DNA of 64,000 nucleotides from assembly GCA_000320605.2 (NCBI GenBank), contig KB445792.1, positions 1,803,581 through 1,867,580 on the forward strand, read 5' to 3'. Within the stretch, counting starts at the first letter, position 1; every line of letters starts with the position of its first letter. The notes under the pieces were generated by a model. It searched no databases, was not told the origin of the DNA, and saw only the letters and a list, made by a program, of their open reading frames with translations. The stretch is from Gelatoporia subvermispora B. Lineage: Eukaryota; Basidiomycota; Agaricomycetes; Polyporales; Gelatoporiaceae. Shown piece after piece: positions 45,575 through 57,855 of this stretch. The position numbers were made by a program, and so were the translations under genes.

Positions 45575-47083
45575 CTAAAATACGATCTTCTTGCCTTGAC
45601 TAGGCACAATTGCTGCGGACTCGCGCTTTGCTAAGGCAAGTGCGGCACCTGGCGTCGCCCTTGGACGAGGCCGTTTGTCCTTATGCTTGTCCTGACGGCT
45701 TTGGGGTCGTTGTTCGGGAGAGCTATCTGCTTTGTGCCTCTTCGAGGCAGGTTGCTCCTCGTGGTGCTCCGCGCCGGTCTCTTCCTCCTCCGCCTTGCGT
45801 TTCACGGCTTTGGCTTTCAGCCGTTCCTGACGGGGCCCTGCGCGCTTCTCCTTAGGCTTCGAGGGCCCTAAGGCACCTCCACCGCGCCGCACAGCTTCTG
45901 GAGAAGCGTACTCGACCACGAGATCCCTACCATCGAGGTGGTGATTGCGCGAATTGACAAGTGCTGCGGTGGCGTTCTCCGTGCTCGTGAAGTCGACAAA
46001 CGCCCATCTGCCATCGCCACAAGACATGATCAATTGGGGGAAAAACGGAGGTTGACTGCGAGCGGCGGCGTACCCTTTGCATTTGCCACTATCTTCGAAC
46101 GTGCCCATACGAATCTTACGTATCCACTTGCCCGATGCGCCCTCCCCGCTCTCGCCGGCCTCATTGTTCGCCTGCTTCGATCGATGCGAGTCGAGCATTT
46201 GGCGAATAGATTGCTCAGTAGTTTCAAATCCGAGATTGCCAAGGAACAGTGTCGGTCCGGCTGGCTGCTTTTGGTTACGAAGAATCTTCTGTGCTGTCTT
46301 TGTGAGGCCAGACGACTTGGAAGTGCTTGCGCCCGCAGAGCCCTCCGCAGCATCTGTATTGGAGGACGCCGGCCGTCCTGCAAAGTCATCGCCTATCCGA
46401 TGAAGCGTAAGATATTTCAAAGTGTGCGGGGAAGGTCAAATGACCACCGACCGTCCTTGATTAACAACCGTCTGCCGTCCAGGTTGTTCTCAGATAGTGT
46501 GATAGCGACAGTCTTCGCGTCAGGTGTAGCGAAATCGACATATGCGAATCTGAGGTAACCGCGAAGGTATGATATTGCATCTACGAAAAACATGTGAGGT
46601 AACAACTAACCCACGGTTCTCCTTCTTGGCACCTCCGCCACCCGGACCTGCAGCGGCCATTTTCATAGGCATGTGTAACCGCGTGATCTCGCCCACACCG
46701 TCAAAAAACTTGCGTAATGCTTCTGGTGTTGTCTTGAAGGAGAGGTTCCCAACCCATACCGAGTTCTGCCGCTTGGGTATTTTCGACGGTGCAAGCTCAG
46801 CACTATTTTTAGCTCTATTCTTTGAGATATCGGTGACTTGGTCGTCGCGGGTGATCACTTTTAACTCCTTCTTCTTCTGCTTTCGCTTCTGAGCATGCGA
46901 GAGAACTGGAACTTCAGAGAGCTCCTCGGCGTCTGAGTTATCTCCGCTAGAAGAGCTATCGCTGCTACTGTGATTTGCGGAGGAATCACTGTCGTCGTTC
47001 TGTTCATCTGCGAGTTGTGGGTCAGGTGTGGGTGCTGATTCCGAGGAGTCTGAAGCGTATTCTGAATCCGAAGAGGAGGACAT
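45575..47083 (-). CDS. NOP13: NOP13-like nucleolar RNA-binding protein, two RRMs
   Basis: Four exons from the ATG at 47083 (MSSSSDSEYASDSSES). An acidic Ser/Asp-rich N-terminus is followed by basic KRKQKKKELK. RRM1 has RNP2 SVWVGNLSF and RNP1 GFAYVDFA split by an intron. RRM2 has TLFLGNLGFETT and GWAFVDFTS, also split. The tail is Lys/Arg-rich (KEKRAGPRQERLKAKAVKRK) with an acidic patch, ending GKKIVF. The arrangement matches Nop13, a nucleolar protein of pre-60S particles. It converges on TPA1, with about 140 bases between the two genes. Confidence 0.88.
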
Positions 47084-47987
47084 GGTCGAGGGTGGCTGCG
47101 AACCAGGAGAGTGACCAAATTTGGCAAGGGCGGAAAAAGCACCGATCGCATCTCGAGTTGTGGGAAAATCCTTCCACTAACGCCACGGTTGGACTTCGTT
47201 CAGTCGCGCCTCCCGTCGGACTGACTGCTGCGCATTGCGCTTTCAAATCGCTTGTCCCCTCCGGTCACCATGCGTTTATTTCTGGACAAGCACGTTGCAG
47301 AAGTGGTTTTATCTCATCTGTCACGATAGCGTGCTCGACACTCATGGTACAGAAGTCGCAAACGATGTCAGCGGACCGTCATACGGTTGTTATCATCCTC
47401 CTCTCTTGCTCGGCCGAGAACTTGCGCTGGAGCGTAACGCCGGAAACCCATCGCATGTTGCGTGTCAGGGACACGCCGTCCCTGATATTCCGGCCCAGAC
47501 TTTGCATCTCGTTGGTGAGTCTCGTATGCTCGACATTCGTTCCGCCAATCGTAACGTGGCGGCTAGCTGGCCGGTCTGCTTATCTGATAAGCCGCGCGCG
47601 GATGATCAGATTAGATGACGCGGCGCTTGGCATTAATCTAATCAGATAAGGATGTTCTCGTCAAATGCGCTCTGCTGCGGGCAACTTTCTGCCATCTGCT
47701 TTCGAAATGGAGCGCGTGTACTGAATATCAGAAGGCATTCCAGTAGCCCATTGGACGCATCCGTCCTTTTCCGGAGGAATTCATCGTACCGATCGGAAGC
47801 ACGAACCATTTTGTTCCATCTGGCTGCACCGCGCCAGCCTCCATGATGTCAGGCAAGCCGCCAAAGAAGTTTTCGACAATGTGCCTCCTACCCGAATGAT
47901 CCAGGAACTCGTATCTCTCCAGTCTACAAATAGACCGCTGGTGTGGAACGCACACGCTCGAGCGTTTCCCCCCGCCCTCCCTCCGCC
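47084..47987. other. Divergent intergenic region, NOP13 / ferric reductase
   Basis: About 900 bases. A minus-strand open frame (47728-48009) overlaps the reductase start and has a plausible-looking stretch (VQPDGTKWFVLPIGT), but no ATG-led spliced gene could be built. Two ATCTGATTAGAT-like short inverted motifs sit near 47580-47650. A role in metal-dependent control is not readable from sequence. Confidence 0.35.
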
Positions 47988-50545
47988 ATGTCCTCCCACG
48001 GAGCGTCAAATACCACTACCACCACTCACCTGAACAAGCGGGAATCCGCCGGTGTGCTCGAAGTTGTGCGTTTAATTCATCCCCACATATTCGAATGACT
48101 CACCGCTATCTTGTAGGAGTATGCCAACGAGGTGTGGTATCTCGTCGCGGGTGTCATCGGAGTGGCGCTGGTGATCCATGCCTTGTCCATTACCTGGGCG
48201 TGGTATGCCCGCCGATCTGCTCGAAGCCAGGACAACGTTCAAACGGCCCAGCCTCCGAAGGGAGCGGCCTCCCTATGGAACGTACCGGCTGCGGTCTTGA
48301 CGGCGTCCCGTATCGGATTTCTGCGGTGGAGACTCCCCTTCACAGAGCTCACCGTGGTGGAGGCTCTTCTCACTGTGATATACCTCGTCGCGCTGCTTGT
48401 CTGGGAATTTGTTACGAGTATGTTCCCAAACGATCCTCTATCGTCGACACCGCTGATATTTATCGGATCACAGCTTTGGACCTGACACCCAAATCATGGG
48501 CGAACAGAGCAGGACATCTCGCCGCACTACAGATGCCTCTACTAGTCGCTCTTTCGTCAAAAAATAGTGTCATCACGGGTAGGTGGTATGATATATATCC
48601 GGACCGACTATCACTGACGACAATCGACATCTGGCATATTTTATACAGCAATCACCGGCATCGGTCACGAGAAGGTCTGCCACCTCGTCTACCTCTTCGG
48701 AGACACCTCATTGACGGTCTACATAGCTTAACATTATGCACCGTATTTTGTCTCGCTGTATCCTTATTTTGACATGGGTCCACCTGTGGGGCCGGTACGT
48801 CGTTCAACCCTTCTCACAGCGGCCCAACATTCTCACAAACTACTTATAGCTATCGTATTAAGTGAGATCCGCCCAGTCGTCTATTGTAGCCATTTATTCA
48901 CATCGCTGCAGCGCCGCCTCCATGCTCAACGAACCATGGAAGAGACTCGGACTTGCCGCCGGCATCGCACAGACTCTCCTCACCTTCCTCTCCATTAAGT
49001 CCCTTCGTCAAATGTGCTATGAATTCTTTGTCGCGTCGCACATCATCCTCGTCCTGTAAGTAACCGGGTCCATCGGCTCCCACAGTCTCCCGGTGGTTCT
49101 CACGTCGCTGCGCAGTGTGTTCCTGACTACTCTGCAATACCATTGCTACATGGCTGGGTACGTGCACCTATTCCTGTACTGCGTGTAACGTGCCGCTCAT
49201 TTGCTTGGCAGATTTGCGTTCTACATCTGGCCGTGCTGGATCATCTGGGCTATCGACCGCTTCGGGCGTCTCGGGCGTGTGCTCCTCTTCAACTTCATCC
49301 TCCGCGTCCGGGACTCTAAGGCGCGCGTCGAGCCCCTGGGTGGCGATACCACGCGCGTGACACTGCGCCGGCGGGTCCTGGGTGGGTGGACCGCGGGCCA
49401 GCACGTTTTCGTATCGTTCCCGACGCTCGGTCCGGGCCAATCCCACCCGTTCACAATCGCGAATGTCGCACCGGAAAAGGGCTCGCAGGAGGCGGAGATG
49501 GTCTTTGTCGTGCGCGCGTGCAGCGGGTTGACGAGGAAGCTGCTGCAACGCGCAGAAGAGTACGGCAAGCACGAGCTCCCGGTCACCATCGATGGCCCGT
49601 ATGGTTGCCCGCCCGACCTGTCGCCGTTCAAGACGTGCATCTTTATTGCCGGTCAGTAGATTCGCGCGATCGCGGTCGATCGCGGTGATACTGACTCTGT
49701 GCGAATGCAGGTGGTTCTGGAGTCTCGTTTGTCCTTCCTCGCATGATCGATCTGTTCCGGTGAGCGATCTATCTGCCATATGTCCCCTCAGTCCAAGAAG
49801 CTCATACCGACTGCAGAGCTGTCAGCGCAGGCAAGGCCCATGCACGCCGAGTCGTCTTTGTCTGGGCAGTCCGCGCCGAATGTACGTCTCCACCCCCTTT
49901 GCGCACTCACGCCATCTCACGAGCATCACACACAGCACACCTCGAGTGGGTCGCGCCTGAACTTGCATATGCCCTCACATCCGCCCCTCCCGGCCTCTCC
50001 TTCTCCGCCGAAGTCTTCATCACTGCCGCCAACGCCGCTTCGCTGCAGGTCCTGGAGAAGACCGCCTCGCTCGACGCAGACGTTGGCTCGCCGATCGACA
50101 GCACCAGCGCGAGCCGGACGCCGTCGATCACGACCGAAGCACGCGCGCCGGGCACGCCGTCGCCGTCGAGCGAGAAGTTCCCCGAGGGCGAGGAGACGCC
50201 CGTCGCCCCCGCGAGCGTCGAGTCGGACCTCGAGGCGGGCAAGCGCGAGGCTGCGGACGCGTGGATGCTCAGCACGCTCGCGCGCCGCGTGGGCCGCCCG
50301 AACCTGCACGCGATCTTGGAGGCGGAGATCGGCGTCGCGCAGGGTCCTGTCTCGGTTGATGGTGAGTCTCGAATGAGGTTCGGAAGCGGAGATGGGCGTC
50401 GTTGCTGATTGCGGTCGCAGTTTCTGGCCCGGACCCGCTCGTGGATAGTGTGCGGTCTGCACTCTCGTCTGGATTCGCGGGGCCGATGGCGGTGCTGAGG
50501 GGTGCGCCAACGGTGCAGCTCAATGTCGAACAGTTCAGGATGTAG
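47988..50545 (+). CDS. Ferric reductase transmembrane component (FRE family)
   Basis: About ten exons, roughly 590 residues. The start is MSSHGASNTTTTTHLNKRES at 47988. A first helix (YLVAGVIGVALVIHALS) and the ferric reductase membrane core follow. The exon between 48703 and 48793 gives LNIMHRILSRCILILTWVHL, with heme-ligand histidines; the partner region is EFFVASHIILVLVFLTTLQYH. The cytosolic half has the FAD-binding motif HPFTIAN and the NADPH-binding GGSGVSFVLP with RRVVFVWAVRAE. It ends QLNVEQFRM at 50545. It reduces extracellular ferric or cupric chelates for uptake. Several frames break if read without introns, but all gaps close with GT-AG introns, so the gene looks intact. Confidence 0.88.
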
Positions 50546-50910
50546 TTCCGCATGTTCCGTGGAGGCATAAAATACAAAAAAGCTACAATTGCTGTCCCCT
50601 TGCTGTTTATTGGTGTATACCTGCTAGACCTACATAGAATATCCTGTTGTACTCATGAACTCACCCAGACCGCACTACGCGGCGTCTCACGCTATTCCTT
50701 CACGCATGATATCGGAATTCGGTCGGAGTAGAGGTATCGATGAGCATGAAAGCGATGGATAAATTACATGGATGTATGCGACTACTGTGTCTAAAAACTG
50801 CTGTCTACGAAAACTTGCAATACAGGCGCGAATAGCATCGGGTGTACGCTACAATGAGGGTAGCCGGATATGGTGAAGGTCAATGTCGGGAAAGTCATTA
50901 GATGTGACAT
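50546..50910. other. Convergent 3' intergenic region
   Basis: About 365 bases between the ferric reductase and RCF2 stops. AT-rich; only 3' UTRs are expected, and nothing else was seen. Confidence 0.4.
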
Positions 50911-51727
50911 CTATGCAGTAGCTGGTGACGGGGTAGCACCGAGGGCCTGCAGACCTCGCTGCCGCTCCTCTTCTGCCTGCTCTTCGACCATGTGCCTCCA
51001 CGAGTGGTCCTCACCGCGCTGAAGTGGAATGTCAGTAAACGTACGACGACTCAGAGAGGGTATACTCACGTGAGCAGCAATCTTTGTCCGTTCTGACTGG
51101 GTCAGGATACCCGCACCGATCAAAGTGCCGATCGTGATGCCTTGCGCCCACATACGGACCTGCACAATTTTTTGCGCACTAGTTTGGTGCCTAGTAGACG
51201 AGTAATCAGTAAGGTTGACACGGACGGTCGCGGATATAAGGCGGACGTACTTGTTGCGCATGATGATGCTACCAGCAATACCCATGCCGACCACCCAGCT
51301 GCCAAGGATGATCTTGTATTGGTTCGCGGTTGCCCACTCCATGAACTTCTCCTTGGAGCCGAGGCGCTCCCAGCGGGATTGTTGCTCGAGCTGCTGACGC
51401 TCGAGCTCGAGCTTGCCCGCGCCGCCCCATAGCGACTCGTCGTACTCGATACCGCGCTTCTCGGCGCCGATCGCGAAGGCGGGTGCGGTGACGATGATGA
51501 CGCCGAGAACCTTGAGGGAGAAGGGGAGTGATCGGTAGGCGGCCCAGCGGCGTTGGGCGTAGAATGAGGCGGGGAGGGAGATGGCGAGGCCGGCGAGCGT
51601 GCCCTCGATGGAACCGCGGATGGTGGCGGCATCGTGTGCCTCGAGCTCCTCCTTGGTTGCCAACTGCGAGCAGAGAAGTGAGCAAATCGCTCGTCGCATG
51701 ATGCAAATCGTGCCAGCTCACCTTCAT
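50911..51727 (-). CDS. RCF2: RCF2, HIG1-domain respiratory supercomplex factor
   Basis: The ATG at 51727 encodes MK, then an intron, then LATKEELEAHDAATIRGSIE, which matches the Rcf2 N-terminus closely. Further: GTLAGLAISLPASFYAQRRW, LKVLGVIIVTAPAFAIGAEK, RWERLGSKEKFMEWATANQY, IILGSWVVGMGIAGSIIMRN, then after introns HQTSAQKIVQVRMWAQGITI and GAGILTQSERTKIAAH, ending RGEDHSWRHMVEEQAEEERQ and a short Ala/Pro tail. About 220 residues with membrane helices in both halves. It acts in the inner mitochondrial membrane with cytochrome c oxidase. A second, more divergent copy is at 38590-39545. Confidence 0.9.
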
Positions 51728-52168
51728 ATTGTCAGAAAAGTGCTAGCACGACACAAGTGTTTTGATGCTACCCCGCAGAGTATGGAGGAGGAAGTGTGGA
51801 GAGATGCAAGAAAGAGAAGTCTTGCGCAGGAGATTTGTTTTTGCGGTTGGAGAGCATCTTGAACGGGCTTATAAGCGGTGCCCTGTCCCTGCCTGCCTCC
51901 GACCATCTCCCCCAATTCGCCGGCTCGGGGCGTCTCGGGCAGCTCTCACCGGCGTCTCGGGCGCACTCGGCTCCCTACCATTGGCCCTCTCTGCGTGCAC
52001 GTGACTCGGTTTAGAGACAGCAACGGGCGTCTATCTAACGCGACGGTGGGAGGCGCTGGAGGATCGTGGCGCCGCGGTGGTCGACGCCTGCGGCTTACAC
52101 CTCTTCACGCCTGGATACGCCTGGATACTATCCGAATATCCGAATTCGTTGTTCTCGTGCTCATCGTC
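51728..52168. promoter_or_regulatory. Divergent promoter region, RCF2 / UEV gene
   Basis: About 440 bases between opposed starts. A GC-rich stretch lies near 51880-52000. I could not assign specific elements. Frames crossing it are continuous but low in recognisable content. Confidence 0.35.
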
Positions 52169-53122
52169 ATGTTCAGTCTCATCTCATCATCGACAACAAT
52201 TGACCTCTCGACGCCGACAAAATCGCGTTCTGGTGTCCCGTCCCGCACCGTCTCTGCTTCCTCCGTGTCTGGCCCGAGTACCTCGGATTCCGTTAGTCCC
52301 GCCCTCACTCGCACCGCCGTCTCTCTCGAGTATGCTTCCCTCCGACATGCGGGGCATTGTCCGCTGGGCATGTACGTTACCCCATCTGCTGATAACCTAC
52401 TCGTCTGGGACGCCGTCTTCTTCGTGCACCAAGGTGCGCACTCATAACACATGCACACAAGTACTTGGCGAAACAAACACATGTCTATAGGCTATTACAC
52501 AGATTCAATCCTGAGATTCCGTTTGACGTTCCCCCTGAACTACCCTGAGCGCCCGCCGGTTGTGCAGTTCTTGACCGACGTGTTTCATCCGTTGATATCG
52601 CAGCAAGACGGTACATTCAATCTCGCCCCTCATTTCAAGCCTTGGAAGTAAGCATTCCTGTTCCTAACCGTCACATTCCCCTGACAGCTTCTCGCTAGAC
52701 CAAAGGAGCACCACGTCTTCGACGTCCTGCATTGGGTAAAGGCTGCATTCAAGAAGCAAGCACTCGACAGCGTCAAGGAAGCCGACTGTCTGAACAAGGA
52801 AGCATACCGGTGAGTGCTGCGCACGTCCGCAATCATTCTGCAGCTAATTCTTGGCGACAGATTGTGAGTACGCCCTTTGCTGCGCGATCTCAACAGATGC
52901 TCAGCCGGTCATTGCAGATATCACGATTCAACGTCCTCATTTGCGGCTCTTGCGACACAGTCTTCCATGCTCTCGCAGTCTGCCTCGGCTCTCTTTGACA
53001 AGGACCACCCCTCCATGGCCGGCAAGGGCTCGCACGGCGTCACCTTCCGCGAACTCAAACCCGAACAACTCGCATCCCTTCGCGCAAAGCTCGGCCTCCG
53101 CGAGTGGGAAGACCCGTCATAA
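52169..53122 (+). CDS. UEV (catalytically inactive E2-like) protein, AKTIP/FTS-like
   Basis: Exons 52169-52433, 52491-52647, 52699-52809, a proposed 3-nt exon 52861-52863, and 52918-53122; about 246 residues. The start is MFSLISSSTTIDLS. After a Ser/Thr-rich leader comes the UBC fold: LEYASLRHAGHCPLGMYVTP, DAVFFVHQGYYTDSILRF, LTFPLNYPERPPVVQFLTDV, FHPLISQQDGTFNL and FDVLHWVKAAFKKQ. At the usual catalytic Cys position the sequence reads DGTFNL, so it is a ubiquitin-conjugating-enzyme variant. The C-terminal DSTSSFAALATQSS and VTFRELKPEQLASLRAKLGL fit the AKTIP/Fused-toes group, which works in Hook-dependent vesicle traffic. The family call is by recall. Confidence 0.82.
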
Positions 53123-53589
53123 GCTCCCGCTCACGTACGCGATATCCAGAGCCCGTGTATTGATACCCAACTGTCTAGATGTCTGTGATTAGCAATGTGA
53201 GTGGAGTAGAATGTCATGTGTGTCGTATGCCAATGTGTGCGATGCGATGTGGGATGATGCTGACGGAGTCTACTAGACCACTACTATGATACCCTCTACC
53301 ACGACCATACTATCTCGTGCGCCGTGTCAGGAACTCAGGAAACGCGGAACTTGGAATGCGAAGTGTAGGAATGCGGAGGTAGCCTGTGCGGGGTGATGAC
53401 AAACTTAAACTATGCTACAGTCCATTAGCGGACACGGGGTATACTCTAGTCGGTGTCCGGCACGGCTGCGAGGTTGCGCTCAGCGGCGGGCGAGTCCGCA
53501 TGATGTTCCTTCTCGGCGGGCCATACGGGCGGGCGCCCGGCCGAGGGGGATGGCGTGGGCGACGGCGAGGACGCCCTAGTCTGTAATTG
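53123..53589. other. Convergent 3' intergenic region
   Basis: About 465 bases between the stops of the UEV and VIP1 genes. Several TGTG/ATGTG-rich stretches. No gene was supported. Confidence 0.4.
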
Positions 53590-56500
53590 CTAGGGATAGT
53601 CCTGTGTGCTGTCGTTCGCGACCGGCGCGCTCAGCGCGTCGATCGTCTCGAATACCTCCTGGTCCGTGTCGTCGTTCTGCCGTGCGGTGCGCGTGAGTCT
53701 ACAGCCTCGTATGAGAGCGCGAATGAGCACACATACCTCGCGCATACGGTCGAAGTGCTTCGAGAGCTTTTCGATTACGAGGGAATATGGTATATGTTGT
53801 GTGAGTTTCCTGCGCAGCGTCCCAAGTTAGTGCACAGATCCTGACTGCGGAGAAGGTGACCTACCTCCGCGGCTGGACGTTCAGAGAATGCCGTGCGTCA
53901 AGCGCAGAGTCGAGGACGTTCGACGAATGCGCGCCTTCGCTGAGTGAGAGCCGGATGGAATACTCCTTGTCCGACTTGCCGCGTCCGTGGTTGCGTTCGT
54001 ATAGCTCAAACCTATCGAAGTATCAGCATCCACTGACCCACATTCAGATAGTTATGCGACTCACGTTATATGTGACTATCGAAAAGTTCACATGAGCATC
54101 AACCATCGAAGAAAATTGCGGGGCACGTACACAATAGTCAAGCTCAGGTATCCGCCGGTTCGCGATCGGCAGACCAGAGAGCAGCACCAGGTTGACGAGA
54201 GTGTGGATGTGACTCTCCTTCGTGAAGTAGAGCGTCAACGAGCACTCCTCGTTGTTGCGTGCGTTCTCGAGATCCTCGACAACGTTGCGCAGCAACGGGA
54301 GCGACGTCAGCACCCCAATCTCCTCCCTTCACAACCACCATCAGCTCTGCACCGTTACCCACAACACGACGTAAACACGCACTTCTCGTCCGGCTCAATA
54401 CCATACTCCTGCGGCGCGACGAGGTCGAAGAGCGCCTTGGCGCGGCCGTAGAGCTCGTGCAGGCGGCGGTCCTGCGGCTGCTGCGGGTCGTACACGCCGT
54501 TCTCGCTGAAGATCGAGAAGAGGAACGTGCGGTGGTGCAGCGCACAGTACTTGATCGTGTCGTACAGCTCCGATACGCGCGACGGGTCGAACTTCTCCTG
54601 CTTCACGTCGCAGAAGTCCTCGAACAGCTTCTCCCACCGCTCGCGGAACAGCCATGGCTCGTCGCCGCAGCACCTGGCGCGGAGCAGTCAGTCGGGCTGT
54701 AGTGCAAGAGGGAGGGGGCATACCATCGCTCCTGGATCTTGTCGACGTCCAGGACCTCCCAATTCCGCCGCATGATGTCGCGGAACATGCCCAAGAGCTC
54801 TATGACCTCCTGCAGTCCAATTGTGTTAGCTCTTTTGGCTCTAGTATTGATTCGTGCACAACTCACCTTGACGACCTCTACCGGCTCCTTCTTCATGCTC
54901 TTCGGCCAGGTCAGCTCTGGCCTCTTTTCCGGCTCGCCAGGGCGCAGAAGGATCTTCAGCCGCTTCTTGACATCGTCCATGAGGTCCTTCGCGGCATTCG
55001 AGTCGTCCAGCAGGTCCTTGCGTACGATGAGCTTGGGCGGCTTCTGCGGCCCCGGCTGCGAGTGGTCCCGGCGAGGGGTCGTCGGGCGGAAGCTGCTTGT
55101 CGTGCTTGGCGTTGTTGGCGTCGGGGCACCATCGGTGGATGAGCGCGACGAGGACGGTCCGGTGTTGGAGGGGACGGGGATGGGGACGGAGTTGGTCGGT
55201 GTGGGGTAGTTCTCGGGCTTGAAGTCGAAGAGGGCGGTGGCGAAGATCTCGGCGGAAGCGACGACACGTCGTTCGGAGGAGGTATAGATCTACAGAGATG
55301 TAAGATTGATAGAAGATGGAGATCTGTGATACTGCATACTTTGACATTTTGAAGGACGTCCTTGTCTGGAGGGGCACAAGAGGTTAGTATTGATGCCGCA
55401 TGTTGCCACAGGCACTCACTCATGATGGAGATGTCCTTGCGCATATTCTCGCCTAAATCACGAGATTGGTATCTTGCCGAGTGCGTGAACTATAACAAGG
55501 TGTGTATGAGCCTTTCATGATGCAATGGAGAGGCTACACGCTTACCTCTCCACCCCACTTGAACACGAGTGTCAGCTTCGTCAGCTTCCTCACCTGCCCC
55601 GGCTGCCTCTTCGAGTACACCGGTTTCAGCTGAGCCTTCGTGCCAGGCAAGTCAATCTTGCTGAACAATGCATTATTCAGCTGTGTCAGCTTGACAAGAT
55701 TGTCGCCGTCCGCGCCAAGACTCTTCGCCTCCTCGATCGCTGTCGCAATATTACTGAGCTGGTCGCGCTCGCGCAAGATGATCTCTTCCTTCTCGCCATT
55801 GAGTAAGCGAACGAAGGGCTGCGTCCACGGTTCGCCAATGGGAAAGTTGAACTTGAGTTTCTGCTTCGGGGTACGGTCGGCGTGCCGGAAAACGGTGACG
55901 TTTGCCTTGAGGAGCCAGGTGGGCGACTCTTCAGGCGCCGATTCTGCCGCGGGGAGCGGGCGCTCGGGGGATGCAGAGGCCTGGATGCAGATGGACGCGA
56001 GAATCTCCGCCGCCTTGTCTGCGAGGTTACGCACTGAGTTAGAGGTCGTCTGCCCCATGAGTGTCGGAAGTGGGCTCACCGTAGTAGGACTCGTTGCCTT
56101 TGACGAAGCTCCACCCGTTCACATCAATCACCTGGCTCGTGTGGCCGTTATCGCACCGCAGCATGTCGAAGCCGCAGACGAGCTGACCAAAGCCCTCACT
56201 AATGCGTGCGGCCCATTCTTTCTCCTCGTCGCTCAGGCGTGTTATGAACCTGCCGAAAGGCCGAGGACAAGCGCGGGTGAGTGCTTCCGGACATGACTTT
56301 GCAGGGGCGGACATGGGAAAGCGCCGTGACACTGACCTAATTTCCTTGCCCTCTGTATTCCGCCTGACCACTCCGTCCACGAATGGAGACTTGCGGGTTT
56401 CCGCGTGTGTGTAATCTTTGCCAACTGTGTAGACTTTGATGTCCTCCGAGTTGTCCACGTCAACGAATTTCTCATAGATGTACGACCCATCTGTCCGTGG

Positions 56501-57404
56501 GTATACCAAATTCGGATCCAGTTCACTCGATTTGTTCCCGACCTGTCAGGTGTCGCATCCATGAGGTTATTGCCGGCCCATCCCGTTTAGCAGTGACCTA
56601 CCTTTCGGAACAGCCGGCGACCTCCTCCGTCTCTGAAGTAGATATATACGTTGTGGTCTTCCCCACTAACGGGTTTCTCTACGAAAGGCTTTTGCATGAC
56701 TTGACCATCGATGATGATGGCATTGTAGTCTTCACTCATGGTAACTTCTGGGGTCACCTGGAAGCCGCCAAGGGTGATGCCAATTCGTTTTTTCATGAAG
56801 TCACGTAGTTCATTGTCAACCTTGGGGCCGCCGTCGCGAGACACCTCTAGGCGACGCGGCGTGGGCACCTTGAGGTGATCGAGTACAGCGCCCACGAGAC
56901 GACGATCCCATAGCAGTGCTTGTGGGGGGAGATCATTAATGCAGAATGGGCTCCGCAGTTTCACGTAAGATATCGCTTTATCGAGGGGAAAGTCGGTGGA
57001 GAAGAAGGAAATCAGCACGTCGCATCGAGGCCAGTTCTCTACGTCTATGCAATGAAAAGCAGCGAGGGCGCGTCAGGCATTTAGGGTTCCGATATATACG
57101 GTGCCGGCAGACCTTCATCTAGAATGACTTTGTCGCCAAAGACTTTGACTTCTATGGCGCCGCGAGCGCGCTCGACCAGGCGTGTTAGGATCTCGCGCAT
57201 TGCTTTGGACCGAGCCTTGATATCCATGGCACATATGCCGAGGATTATGGGAGGCCTTGTCTGATCAGTGGCCGCCGAGATATCTGAATGCGAGCCATTG
57301 GGAGAAGGAGAAGAAGATCTGGTGACGATTGAATTTGAGCGCGGGGATCTCTCTGGAGAGTGGAAGAGCCTGGATGTGATCCGCGATGTCCTCTCCCGGT
57401 ACAT
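53590..57404 (-). CDS. VIP1: Diphosphoinositol pentakisphosphate kinase (VIP1/ASP1/PPIP5K)
   Basis: About twelve exons, over 1,000 residues. The start is [20 protein letters not shown] at 57404. The N-terminal ATP-grasp kinase domain begins [17 protein letters not shown] and continues [71 protein letters not shown] and [20 protein letters not shown]. The C-terminal histidine acid phosphatase domain starts [18 protein letters not shown] and includes [33 protein letters not shown] and [14 protein letters not shown]. It ends near [12 protein letters not shown] at 53590. The bifunctional enzyme makes and removes 1-position pyrophosphates on IP6/IP7 and affects phosphate signalling and cell polarity. 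Both halves look intact. Confidence 0.93.
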
Positions 57405-57855
57405 CGAAAAGATTTCGAGAGCAGTTGTATGACCAGGACAGAGCACGGGGAGATGGAGGTGGCCGAGCGGATCGAACGCAGGAACAAACAGACGTGGTCG
57501 TGTGCAGCAGACTCGGACCTCGCGAGCTCGTGCCTCCAGAGGACCAGCCACAAAGAGGGCCCCATCTGCCGCAAAAGGAAAGCTGACAAATACATCGTGG
57601 GAGCTCTATATAGACGCCCAATCTCTTATGTCACAGACGCTCTGATTAGTGATAGACGCCGAATCTGAGCCATTTGTGCGACAGATTACGTGCCGGCGTC
57701 TGATGGTACCTTCTGCGCGAGGCATTTTCGCGGAGCAAAACAGCCGAGAGCCATATTGTGGATGTCAGACGTTGGTAAGGCCGCCTGATACAGCCTATTT
57801 GTATCCAAAGTTTCCTTTGCCGACAAATGTTCGACATTTCTTCTTTCCCCACAAC
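57405..57855. promoter_or_regulatory. Divergent promoter, VIP1 / CCC2
   Basis: About 450 bases between two opposed ATGs (57404 and 57856). TATATAGACG near 57607-57616 may be a TATA-like site, though its direction is not clear. No metal-response motif was identified with confidence. Confidence 0.45.

Noticed and set aside
47728..48009. Minus-strand open frame with plausible-looking sequence
   Set aside because: It overlaps the ferric reductase start, and no complete gene with splice sites could be built. At best it is a remnant.
48651..48800. Frameshift or stop in the ferric reductase membrane core
   Set aside because: The apparent break disappears when two short GT-AG introns are used, giving the conserved LNIMHRILSRC segment.
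49386..50400. Separate GC-rich genes in alternative frames near the ferric reductase 3' half
   Set aside because: They are shadow translations of Arg-rich composition. The reductase frame carries HPFTIAN and GGSGVSF motifs.
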